This document shows, in pieces, positions 23,911-34,629 of a DNA stretch of 64,000 bases. Numbering within the stretch: position 1 is the first letter of the stretch; each line of letters begins with the position of its first letter. This DNA is from Eucalyptus grandis (Eukaryota; Streptophyta; Magnoliopsida; Myrtales; Myrtaceae): positions 4,918,600-4,982,599 of the forward strand of contig NC_052617.1 of the NCBI RefSeq assembly GCF_016545825.1, read 5' to 3'. A program made the position numbers and the translations under genes. Under the pieces are notes generated by a model. That model did not search any database and was not told the origin of the DNA. It saw only the letters and a list, made by a program, of their open reading frames with translations.

Positions 23911-26049
23911 ATGTCTTCCTCGAGAAAGTCTTCAAGAATCGCGAATGGGGACCACGAGAGAATGAAGGAGGGACCTACCCATTTCGATCTCACCGAAGAG
24001 GAAGATTTACAGTCGGCAACGAGAGCCCGATTCACTCTCCACCACGTCACTCTTCATCATCTACCCCACAAGATGTGAGTCATCAACTGGAGGAAGAAAT
24101 AATCGAGGACGCAGACCTTGTAAGAGTCCAAAAACCCTCTTTTATTTACAAGCTCTATCGTGCGTTGAAGAGCATTGGGACTCTGCTGAAGTATATAGAT
24201 GATTTCCTTAAAGATAAGAATTATGGGAATGAGTATATATTTTTGAGACGAATGGAGGATTTGGGAATTGCTCCCAAAGGAAAGGCCGAGGAAGCACTTG
24301 CGAATATTCCAAGTGACCCTCGTGTATCGGGACCGAATCAGCGACGGGAACGATGATGATAAAATGTTCAGTGAATTTCAACCTAGAATGGGTATTGCTG
24401 CGAAGGTGAAGGGAAAAAGGATGGATTTATTTAAATCGAAGGAACAGGAGAATCTGTTCTTGGTTGAAACGAGGGGTGATAAACTCTAGGAGTGTTGATT
24501 TCGATTTCTTGGATGCCATTAATGTGAACTTAAGGGAGAAGTTAAATATGCTTCAACTTGAGCAATTCTGCTCCGATACCATAGACGGTTATGCGCAATT
24601 AACAGCATACTTCTATTCGAATCTTAGCTTTTTGGATGCGAATAGAATATCATTCAGTGTTCGAGACCAAGTCTATGAGGTGGATGTGGACATGTTGGCG
24701 GACATAATTGGAGTCGAAAGAGGACGATATAAACCGATCAAGGTTTCAATTGCTCGTACCACTCTGGAACTTGTCAAAGACAGGAGTACAGAAGGAAGAG
24801 TTACATATTCAAGAATGCATGCCATCAATATCTTGCTTCACAAAATTGTGATCAACTGCATCAAGCCAAAGTCTACATCAAAGACTGACGTGTCTAATTC
24901 CGAGGCAAATTGATGTATGCGATCAATTCAGGGAAAAAGTTCTCTCTCCCTCACACCATTCTCTTTCACATGTACAGAGCAATGGTGAAGGACAAGGGCC
25001 AATTGCCTTATTTTGGTCTTGTGACCAAGATCTTCAGACACTTGAATATTGAACCTCCACATACTCTTTGTGTTCGACCATGCGACAAAATGGTGGTGGG
25101 TTTGAAAATGCTGACTAAAATGCGTCTGAAAGAGCTTAGTAAGGCAATGGAGAAGTTCAAAGTGAAGACTCCAGTATCTTCTGCATCAAAGAGAAAAGGG
25201 AAGGAGCCCATGGGTGCTCCATCCAAAAAGAGAAGAACTCTTATCTTGGAGGATGAAGATGAGGAGGAAGATTTCACTATCTCTGCATTGAAAAGAACCA
25301 GACGTTCTGTACCTGAATCAACGTAACATCGAAGAAAGGAAAAGAAGCAGAAGAAAAGAACGAGAGAGAAAGAAGAGGGACAAGCAAAGAACGGAAGAAG
25401 CGAGAGGAGCAACAAGAGAAAGAAAAGAAGATGAAGAGAAAGAAGCGGGCGACGAAGGAGAAGCAGAAAAGAAAAGTCTGCGAGATGAAGCTGCGAGAGG
25501 AAGGGAATCAAGGCGCGAGATGAGCATGACCATCACTCTTCCCCAATTGAGGTCTTAGAGACGGGGAGATGGCGAGCAAGGAAGGACTGGGTATCGGTGA
25601 AGGTGTGAGTCGCTCACCAAAGCAAATCCGAAGATTTTAGGCTTCTCAAATGCCCGAGGAAGGACATGATACGTCTACACCAAATCTGCTCGATTCCACG
25701 AAGTTCCATCGTCTCGCTTTCACTCCATCCGAAAGAGCAAATGAGAGCACACGAGACGGACAATACCGCAGATTTTCGTCGTATCCTTGATGTTCTTCTG
25801 GAAATGCAGGGTCAAATCTATGCTCTGGAATGTGAACTTCAAGTCATGAAGAATGCTGGAAAAGCATCTTACGTTACCCCGGCAGATCAAATGAAAGACC
25901 TCGCTCTTCAAAATCAAGCCAATGCCAAAGGAGAAGAGGTGGCTCATCTACGGGAAGACTTGAAGAGGCTGGAAGGCATCGTTCGGTCGATGGGAGATTT
26001 CAGTTGTGCGCGTTCCCAAGCAGACTTGACTCTTCTCTCACCTTTTTAA
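23911..26049 (+). pseudogene. extra ORF after pol of Copia element 1 (putative plant transposon protein domain), broken
   Basis: This starts MSSSRKSSRIANG and runs, with several frame changes, through FYSNLSFLDANRISFSVRDQ, DMLADIIGVERGRYK and HKIVINCIKPKSTSKTDVSN. It continues to a basic cluster KRKGKEPMGAPSKKRR, an acidic DEDEEEDFTISAL stretch and a C-terminal helical region (QGQIYALECELQVMKNA). It matches the longer, better-preserved product of element 2. The central part resembles what is annotated in plants as a putative plant transposon protein domain; this is from memory and unsearched. No transmembrane segment or signal peptide is seen, so it does not look like an envelope protein despite its position. 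Its function is unknown. Confidence 0.75.
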
Positions 26050-26353
26050 TGATGACAAAAAGGGGGAGAATTGCAATTTGAACTCTTTAAACTCTTTAAA
26101 CTTTGACGTGTTTGAATATTTGAGTATGACTTGGGTGTGAACTTGAATTTGACTGACTTGTGTGGATTTTGATATTTGACTGTTTGCATTTATATCAAGT
26201 GTTGTTATATGGTCTTACTCATGAAAAGCTAACCGATTTTCTGTGGATGCAGAGTCTGGTTGATTTATTAATCTTTATGAGATAGCCATATTGCTTGAGT
26301 AATGTTTTGCAGGTCAAAGTTGTTCAAATCTACAGGAAAGTTTTGTCACCATC

Positions 26354-26366
26354 AAAAAGGGGGAGA
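26354..26366 (+). other. polypurine tract, element 1
   Basis: AAAAAGGGGGAGA lies just before the 3' LTR, where plus-strand DNA synthesis would be primed. Confidence 0.85.
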
Positions 26367-26367
26367 T

Positions 26368-27282
26368 TGTTGGAGAAATCTTTCCAGAATATTTTGAAGC
26401 CGACAAAACGTTTCTATTAGTCGGATAAGTACGGATCTTCTATTTTGAGTCTCGAAGACTTTCAGATCACCGAGACTCAAGACTCAAGACTCATCACTCA
26501 AGACTCGAGACTATTCTCATTGACGGTGTTTCTAATCCGGTGAGAAGGCAATCCCGAGCCGAAGTATTTGGTTGAGATTTAGTCCTATCCTCTGGAGAAG
26601 ATCTTTTGGCTGGATAAATATAACGGATTCTTTTATTCGTAATCAAGATCGTTTGAAGATCCGATGATCGACGAAATATTCTTGGAAGGTTCTATTCTTG
26701 GAAACCAAGATCCCGATTGTATGGGCGAACGAGGATTGATGGGCTATCGTCGGGTTCCTTTAATAGCTCGAATGATCTTCTTGATTGATTCCGTCCAACG
26801 GGTAGATTGGAGGAATTCCTTTGGTAAGTGCCAACGGGTATGATGGCATAAAGGAGTATAAAGGAAGACGTTCTAGTTACTTTAGTGCATGATCGATAGA
26901 GAAATTCCAGTCGAAGCACCTTGATTATCGGTCGATACATTTTGAGCAAAATTGTACTCACAAAGAGTGTTCATACTTAGTGATACCTTGAGCGAGTGTG
27001 GTAGATCATCTACACCATGAAAGTAAGGAAGAACAACATTGTAACATCTCTTTGTTCATAGTGGAATCCAGCCAATAGGCTCGTCATCGGTGCGAAAGAG
27101 TGGACGTAGGCTTGATATAAGCCGAACCACTATAAACCGCGTGTTCAATTTTCTCTCCTCTCAGTCTTACTTTGATTATCGTTTGTCACAAATCTATCAA
27201 CTGTCTAGTATTGTGCAATTATTGAGAAAAATCCTTTATATACCTATTCACCCCCCTCTAGGTACTTATACTAGCTATATCA
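26368..27282 (+). repeat. 3' LTR of Copia element 1
   Basis: It begins TGTTGGAGAAATC and ends CTAGCTATATCA, then target duplication GTGAG. It differs from the 5' LTR at some 20 places, most of them CAG/CTG words, so divergence should not be used to date insertion. Confidence 0.92.
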
Positions 27283-27379
27283 GTGAGGACCCTCCTTATT
27301 TCCCTTTAATGCTTCTTTTGGTCACCTTTTGTTAAGAATTTTATCTGATTGGAGTTCCCCAATTTTCAATTCATCCCAG

Positions 27380-27513
27380 AGTCCTCGGGAAGCCGAATAT
27401 GAGAGGGGTCGCTCTCCAAATCAGAGACCTCCTGCACTTGAAAGTCCTGATGTACGAAATGGTGAAAGAGATTCTTAGCTCCACAAAGATGTGCCCAGTG
27501 GACGTCCTGCCAA
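27380..27513 (+). pseudogene. SC35-type SR splicing factor pseudogene, last exon
   Basis: After an ordinary acceptor (TTCAATTCATCCCAG), the frame reads SPREAEYERGRSPNQRPP, then ALESPDVRNGERDS and a TAG at 27476-27478, followed by SGRPANSPSA. This is the low-complexity Arg/Ser/Pro tail expected at the end of SC35-type proteins. Removing element 1 and one target duplication leaves a natural intron of roughly 115 bp between exon 5 and this exon. Whether the TAG is the true end or a premature stop is unclear. Confidence 0.7.
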
Positions 27514-27520
27514 TTCGCCT

Positions 27521-28240
27521 AGTGCATATTTATGTAGTCCATCGATCGATCCACATGAGCGGATTTGTTGCTTCTGTCTCACTCTATTGCAACTATTTGA
27601 TCCTTACGTCTCTGCTTTTTTATGTTGCCTTTTTAGGAAATATGAGTGCTCAAGGTCGTGGGAGTCATTTTTGCTCGACAAACAATTTACTTTCTCCTGA
27701 GGTGCTCTTGATATGTGGACAGATACTTCATTGCATGAGGCAGCTAGTCTGTCTATTCTGACTTTGGTGGTTATTATGATACTCGATCTTATTCTTGTGC
27801 TATAATGTGCATTCATGAAGTGCGTTTCTTGTGATGCATTTGTTCATAGGTCTCTGGTTACACTTTTAACTATTGTCAATGGGGCGTGTCGGTTTAATCA
27901 TACGAACCGCACATGGACGATGAGAGACTTAATTGTGCTGGTGTGATCTGCACTTTCTTTCGCCATTTTTGGTCATAATCCACTAGCTATCTCCAAAGGT
28001 GGTCCGCTATGAGTGCCATATGATTTTTATTCTTCACGAAATCATGCTTCGACTTTAGTACGGTTTATTATATTCTCACAGCGGTGGGTGTTCCAATTTG
28101 GCATCCCTTCTTTTGGCGACTTTTTTGGGTCTTGACAAATTTCCTTGAAAACGTGTTCCATTTCTTGGCTTTACATTCAGCTGATCACACCAGCATTTAA
28201 ATCAATTCACTGGAAATGTATCTGGGATCTTTCTTGTCTA
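27521..28240 (+). repeat. inverted duplication, left copy (SR gene 3' flank plus LRR kinase fragment)
   Basis: This matches the reverse complement of 62400-63091 closely, through landmarks such as TGGATTTGTTGCTTCTGTCT-like sequence, GTCGTGGGAGTCATTTTTGC and TTTGGTGGTTATTATGATAC. The last ~60 bases encode HLNQFTGNVSGIFLV followed by a stop, part of an LRR receptor-kinase-like frame that continues only in the right copy. The left copy holds the uninterrupted site AGTGCATATT, into which the solo LTR at 63092 inserted in the other copy. Confidence 0.85.
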
Positions 28241-28671
28241 GCGTGTTGGACGCAAATTGCGCAATGCCAAGATTTCCATAACTAGAACAAGAACTTGCAT
28301 AATTGAGTAGAAAGATTAACACACCTGTTTTGGGATCCATCGTTCTTGAAGTGGAAGCGGAAACACAATGTTCCACTCGCAAGTCTTTCTCCTCTGTTGC
28401 CCTCTGTATCACTGGCTCAATGAGGCGGCCCATCTCACGTTTAGTGTTAGGTAAACGCTTTTTAGGTGAGGATACATGTGAGAAATTAAGGTTAGAGGAG
28501 AGACTTGAGCACTATTTATAGAGTTTCCAACCAAGTCTCCTCATTACGGGCCAGGCTCAACTCGGCCCACACTAGTCAGCCTCATATTAGACTAACCCTG
28601 TTTTACGGTAACCATAAAAATAGTAAATTACAATATCAATTAATGTAATTCACATTAGGAAAACTCTTACA
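28241..28671 (-). repeat. LTR of an old Copia element (3' LTR, minus orientation)
   Basis: It runs from TGTTGGACGC to CTCTTACA, so on the minus strand it is a TG...CA LTR of 431 bp. Right next to it is the minus-strand polypurine tract CCAAGTGGGAGAA (28672-28684), typical of a second Copia lineage. It interrupts the LRR kinase fragment, as the paralogous copy at 62400 shows. Confidence 0.75.
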
Positions 28672-31600
28672 TTCTCCCACTTGGACTATATTAATTGAAA
28701 TCGTACTATATGTGCGCACATTGGTCCAGAGATAATTCTTTATAATCAATCCTATCTCATAAAGTCTCAAACACCGAATCATGGCGGTAACTGCATGTAT
28801 ATACACAGACCCTTCTATGGTCACGAATGTTTTCAACTTTATTGATATTAGTGTGGCAAATGGATAACATCTCTCATAGAGAGATCCCATTTGTCAGTCA
28901 CCATTCTTTTATCTTAGATGTCACAAAAACTTGTGCCACTAGAGAATGTTTTATGGTTCCAATGAACTCACATATGTCTTGTCCTTATGATTAACCTTTC
29001 TTTATGTATAACAAGACATATGTACAAGGCTAATAATCGGATACCCTAGCCTTCACTCAAGGTTTATACAATATCTTGTGACTTTATCAATATGTATTCA
29101 ACATAATAACAACACATTAAAAATATTTCATTGAATGCAAAAGTTGATACATATCAAACCGTTACTAAATGTAACGAACACAGATGAAACTTTTATAAGA
29201 GTAAAGCCAAAATAGTTCCCACTAAACAACAGCATCTCATGATGCTCCTAGACTCATGCTAATGATATGTTGCTCAAATACACATAGGCGTAGGCCTTTA
29301 ATTAGTGGATCTGCAATCATATCATCTGTAGAAATATGTTATATTATTACGTCACATTTTTGTACCTTTTTTATGGTAAAAATTTTTGACCGCTATATAT
29401 TTAGACCCCTTGAGATATCTTTAGTTAATAAATAATACTACAAATTTGTTATCTCAATACAACCATATGAGTCTATCCATAAAGTTAAAACGGTCAACTC
29501 CTTCATGAGGTTCTGGAGCCTAATAGCCCAAGTAACAGCCTAAAAGAATGTTACTAATATTGCTTACGTAGTAGAAGATGACATAGAATTTTATTTACCG
29601 CATTTCCTGCTAACATAAATATATATTTCATTATTGATCACATATCATCTTAACAGCCATCAAAGTTTACATCTGAATACCATACTAGCTGCAAGAATTG
29701 AACATGTTTGTAAATTAGTATATAATCATTTGTCCTCTTTAAGTACCTTAAAACCTTCTTGGCAGCAACGCAATGATCGCGTCCTGAATTCGATTGAATC
29801 TAGTGCAAATTTAAGTATATATATTATACTTTTAAGTGCACTAACACAAGGTACACCATTTAACTAGATTTTCTCAATATCCAAATAAGGACAATGTAAT
29901 GGATTCGGTTCATCACCCTTAACGACAGGAACAATTCATGGCTTACAATGATGTATATTGAATATTTCCAAAATACAATCAGCAAATGTCCTCTGAGATA
30001 AATCTAATAAAATATGGAAAAAACAATCCTTACGGACCTTAGTATAAAGAATAAAATATGTCTCAAGGTCACTACTTGTAAACAAAATATCATGTACATA
30101 GAGTATGAGAAAAATAAATTTCCTTCCACTGACCTTATAGTATATATTAAATTACTTTGTTCCCAATTGAACAAAATAACAATACTATGAAACTTTAATA
30201 ATATTGTCTAGAAATTTGTTTAAAATCATGAATAAGACTTTTCAGTCTACACACAAGTTTACTTGAATCTGCTGCAAAATCCTCCAGTTGCACTTATATA
30301 GATTTTGTATTTCTTTGACGTAACTCCATAAAAAAAAAAAAAACTATTAATGCCATGTGACTCTGAAAGAATCTTTAAAAATACTAGAAAGAAATAATTA
30401 TTTATTTACTATAAACTATTCACTCCTCTTTTAGAGTGAAAACTTTAGCTACAAGTTTAGTTTTAAACTCCACAATCTTTCTTTGAAATCCTTTTAGTTT
30501 TGTATGCCAATTCGCAACTAATGAACTTGTGATCTTTAGGCAAATCAATAAGTTTCCAAATACTATAATGTTTCATAGATTGTATGTTGCCTTTTATGGT
30601 ATCTAATAACATACTTGATTGAGGATAAGAAACAACATTTATTTATGTCGCTAAATCAACCATGTAGTGGATATTGCAGTCATGCTCTCACAAATAGACT
30701 ATATAATCTAATGGAATAACTGATCATCTTTTCTTAACAAATCTCCTGAGTAAAGTTACAACCATTTCATTCTATACTTGAGATATTTGAAAAAATTTCA
30801 TCATAAACTATATCAAGAATAGTATCTTAAACCTTAACAAGTTTAGTCTATGGTACATGAGATTCCATAATTGTCTGTACCACAATTATCTGTATAGGCA
30901 AAGACAAAGACACAGTGATTTTCCATCATACTATTATCCTTAATAGTCTGAGAGCAGTTATCCTCTACAATTACGTCGAACTATAGAAACTTTATAGTAT
31001 GTGATTCCATAATTCTTGTACTTTCTTTAGGGTCATAAAATTAGTACCCCTTTGAACAATCAGAGTAAGATACAAAATAATTCCAAGTGGATATAAATTC
31101 CAACACACTTAATATTGAATTAGATAACACCTCTAAATTTAATATAATTCAAATAATTTATGTCCAGTCTATAACTCAAAAGAAGTTTATGAAATAACTT
31201 TGATAAGAAATATTTTTTGTATGTGAAAATGTTGCTTTCAAAATATTAGCCCATAGAAGACTAGATAAATTAGTCTTACTAATCTTACTCATCACCATGT
31301 TCAATATGGTGCATTTATGCTTTTCGGCCAAATCTTTTTGTTAGGATTTTCAGGCATGGTAATTAAGTTACCACCCCAGAATCTATCAAGTATTTGACAA
31401 ATGACCCTTTAAGCTATTTTGTATTGTCATACTCGCCAAAATACTCACGGCTACTATTAAGCCTGATAACCTTTTAAGACTAATTGTAGTTGTTTTATTC
31501 TTTATCTCGGTAATTTTAATAAAAGTCTTTAAATAACCGTTAAGAATAGACATAATATCAACATTATCAACTTTTTTACTATTCCTTTAGAAATGTGTGA

Positions 31601-32000
31601 GATTATTCCTTAAATAGAAAATTTTTGGAAACAACCTCTTCAAATATATATGAGATGTATATGCCATTAGAACTTAAGCACAATCTTTGCAGATGTGTCC
31701 TAATTTCGGTATTAGACAAAACATAACTTCAAGCTATTAAAGCTTTCATCATCTTTTAGCAGTGCAGTCAGTAGACAAGCCACTTTTCAAGTGTTCCTGA
31801 ATGGAACGTTTCATAAACAGTAAGCAAATTTTATTGCTCTTTTCCCAAGCAGCAAATCATATATCCACTGCTTAAAATTTGAAGCAGTAAAACCTCAAAA
31901 ATAGTGGAGTTTATTAATTACAGAAAATGTGACCGAAAACAAGTAATGTATATAATTAGTATCATGTGAGCACCGTGTAACTTGACGTACAAGTACACAT
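28672..32000 (-). mobile_element. decayed Copia internal region (minus strand)
   Basis: This AT-rich remnant is without long frames, but motifs appear in the right order on the minus strand. RNase H traces include GYSDVNFDGC (about 29660-29690) and ISTDDMIADPLIKGL (about 29290-29335). A reverse-transcriptase catalytic block reads LILYVHDILFTSSD around 30070-30115, with His in place of the first Asp of YVDD. A possible gag knuckle trace lies near 31690. No 5' LTR was found to the right. This is much older than elements 1-3. The right limit is approximate. Confidence 0.6.
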
Positions 32001-32540
32001 CCAGAGAGTTACACGCATAATCATATAATCACATTTAGGCAGAATACATGACATGCAGTTGTACATTCTCCACATGATAGCAGTTATGATAATATATTCC
32101 AATTTTCGTGAATTCATCACCTTTGGGCATATGAACCACTAGGATCAGTCACTCCTCCACCACACCATCATGCATCCCTCCATGAACTAATACACAATCA
32201 CCTCCTTTGAGAATATGACTATGCATTAGACCAGGAGACATCCCAATTAATATACGAGATCGAAATTTCTTAAATCCAATCAAGTGTGTTATTTTGGCGG
32301 TCACAATTCAATTGAATCCTTGAAACTCTCTTATACTAGGGATATAATCTTTTTTTTTTTTGGGTAAAAAGGGATATAATCTTTACATCTCACATATACC
32401 AAATACATGTGATTTTAACTTTAGTGATAGAGATAACATATCACTGAAATCACATATCATGCTAATTACACTGCCTTATTCATTAATAAAAAATTAATCA
32501 TATATATATATCCCTTTTTACCCCGATTACAACAAAATTA

Positions 32541-32575
<35 letters not shown>

Positions 32576-33172
32576 CGAATCTGAAAGACAGATTCTAGTG
32601 AAATCACCGATCACAGCAACACAAGAAACTTCTCATAACAGAGAAGAAAGCATTTTTTATGCACCCCGATTACAGATTACTAGAATAATATAAAAAGAAT
32701 GCTGATCTAGAAGATCTCTCACAAATTAACATCAATAGTAATACAGGGTACACCAAATCGACAAGCCTGACAGCTGATCCATTATCACTCATGAGTTTCA
32801 TAAGGCAAAAAAATGATTCCAAGGCCAACAACTGATTTATTAGTCAATTTTTAAGTAACAAATTATCATTGTAATCAACTAGTGGCCTATTAACTGAGTC
32901 AAACCAGAGAACCAAATATCTAAACTTTAACAGTAGATACTATTGCTCTGCATAAATGTTGTCATACTCCTTAAAAAATATTCAACTTAATGGACATTAA
33001 CTAGTGACCAAATGAGTTTAGGTACAATATGCAATAACTTAACTAACATGCATTACCCACATTTAGCAGATGTGTTAATTAGTACAAGCAGTTTGGTCAC
33101 AGGTTCTTAAAACGTCCATCATTCAAAGGTTATCGGCATGTAAAGGAGTATGCATGAGTAACAAAAGTTTCA
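32001..33172. other. AT-rich region with simple repeats, no gene
   Basis: No coding motif is recognised. The stretch includes the local duplication GGGATATAATCTT (near 32340 and 32370) and the AT microsatellite listed separately. Confidence 0.45.
32544..32574. repeat. AT dinucleotide microsatellite
   Basis: There is a run of about 15 AT units. Confidence 0.95.
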
Positions 33173-34112
33173 TAACCTTTTACTATCACCTAGAGGGGGT
33201 GAATAGGTGCAAAACAAATTTGCAAAATAGTGAAAATCTTTACTTTTAACCTGAGTTTGGTTGACAATAGACTTTGCAACGAGAAATCAAACTTTAACAG
33301 TTAAATAGAGTTACGAACAAAATAAAGGAGTTCAGGGAAGAGAATAAAAACACAAGGTTTATAGTGGTTCGGCTTAAACCAAGCCTACGTCCACTCTCCC
33401 GCACTGACAGCTCATCGGCTGGCTTTCACTATGAATCAAAAGAGTTGTTACAGTCTCACGTTTTTTTATTACATAGTATAGAGACTCTACTACACTTCCA
33501 CAAGGCCTCACAAATATCTAGACTCTCTTTTGAGTACAAATTTACGCTCAACAATTGAATCAGCAAAGAACAAGGAGCTTCGGACTTTGGAATTTATCTA
33601 TCGCACACACACTCGAATAACTAGAGCGTCTTCCTTATATACTCCTCCATGCCTTCATAACCGTTGGCACCTTCCAAAGGAGTTCTTCCAATCTACCCGT
33701 TGGACAGAATCAATTAGGGAGATCTCGAGTTACTTAAGGAATGTGATGATAGCCCACCAATCCTGCTCGCCCATACAATTAGGATCTAGGTTTCCATAAG
33801 TAGAATCTTCAAAGTATATTTCACCAATCAGTGGATCCAAATTATTCGAATTAATTTCAAAACGAATAAAAGATCTTGAGATGCTATCTCCAGCCGTGAG
33901 AACTTCTTTAGCCACTCGAATAAAAAACCTCAAAGAAATACTCGCATCTGGATAAGTTTTCTTCATCGGTCTAGAAACTATCAATGATGGTAGACTTTAA
34001 ATCTTGAGTTTGGCGGTCTTCAAACTTTGACGAAAGAGTCTGCAAGTCTTCAGACTAGACTGATGGAAATGTTTTGTCAGCTTCAAAACAAATAAGAAAG
34101 TTTTCTCCAACA
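33173..34112 (-). repeat. 3' LTR of Copia element 2 (left end irregular)
   Basis: This aligns with 41994-42940 from CACCTAGAGGGGGTGAATAG to TTTTCTCCAACA. The outermost ~20 bases differ from the partner LTR, so the left limit is approximate. Confidence 0.8.
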
Positions 34113-34127
34113 ATCTCCCCCTTTTTG
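34113..34127 (-). other. polypurine tract, element 2
   Basis: On the minus strand ATCAAAAAGGGGGAGAT precedes the 3' LTR, the same motif as in element 1. Confidence 0.8.
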
Positions 34128-34629
34128 ATGGTGACAAAACTTTCCTGCAGATTTGGATACTTTTGACCTGCAAGACAATACTCAAGCAAACAAGGATATC
34201 TCATAAAAGATAAATGGATTAGGATAAAGATAGTATCGAATCTGCATCCACATGAAATGAGTTAGTCCTGTAAAAACAACTATCTTTGCCATGAATACCA
34301 ACAATGCTTAAGATACTGCAAGCATTAAATGATCAAAACACAGTCCAAACCAGTCACAACCAAACAAAAATAAAGTCAAATCTAAAAGTCAAATCTGCAC
34401 CAACTTCTCCCCTTTTTGTCAGCATTAAAAAGGTAGAGACGAAAAAGAGAATTGGATAAAATTAAGATTGTTTTGGAATGCGAACAAGCTGGAAATCTCC
34501 CATCGACTTGACATTCTCCTCCAGCTTTCTCAGATCCTCCTTCAGTTGCGCTATTTCCTCACCCTTGGCAGTTGCTTGAACTTGAAGATTTATGGCCTGA
34601 ACTTGATTGAGCAATGAAACTAAAGTGGC

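Larger units (their letters stand above)
17769..27282 (+). mobile_element. Copia LTR retrotransposon, element 1 (complete, inserted in the SR gene)
   Basis: The element is flanked by the 5-bp target duplication GTGAG (17764-17768 and 27283-27287). It has LTRs of ~911 and 915 bp with TG...CA ends, a tRNA-Met-type primer-binding site, gag, pol in Copia order (protease, integrase, reverse transcriptase, RNase H), an extra ORF after pol, and a polypurine tract. The overall plan (long internal region, extra ORF in the env position) resembles the SIRE/Maximus lineage, which is an inference from architecture. All genes are broken by shifts and stops. Many of these sit on CAG/CTG words and may be sequencing artefacts. 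Confidence 0.92.

Noticed and set aside
23911..26049. Extra Copia ORF as a retroviral-type envelope
   Set aside because: No signal peptide, transmembrane helix or fusion-like segment is visible, and the basic cluster suggests a nuclear or nucleic-acid-binding protein instead.
27491..27700. A 69-codon frame after the last SR exon as a separate gene
   Set aside because: It begins in the tail of the SR pseudogene and runs into its 3' flank; the same flank in the inverted copy is not under coding constraint.
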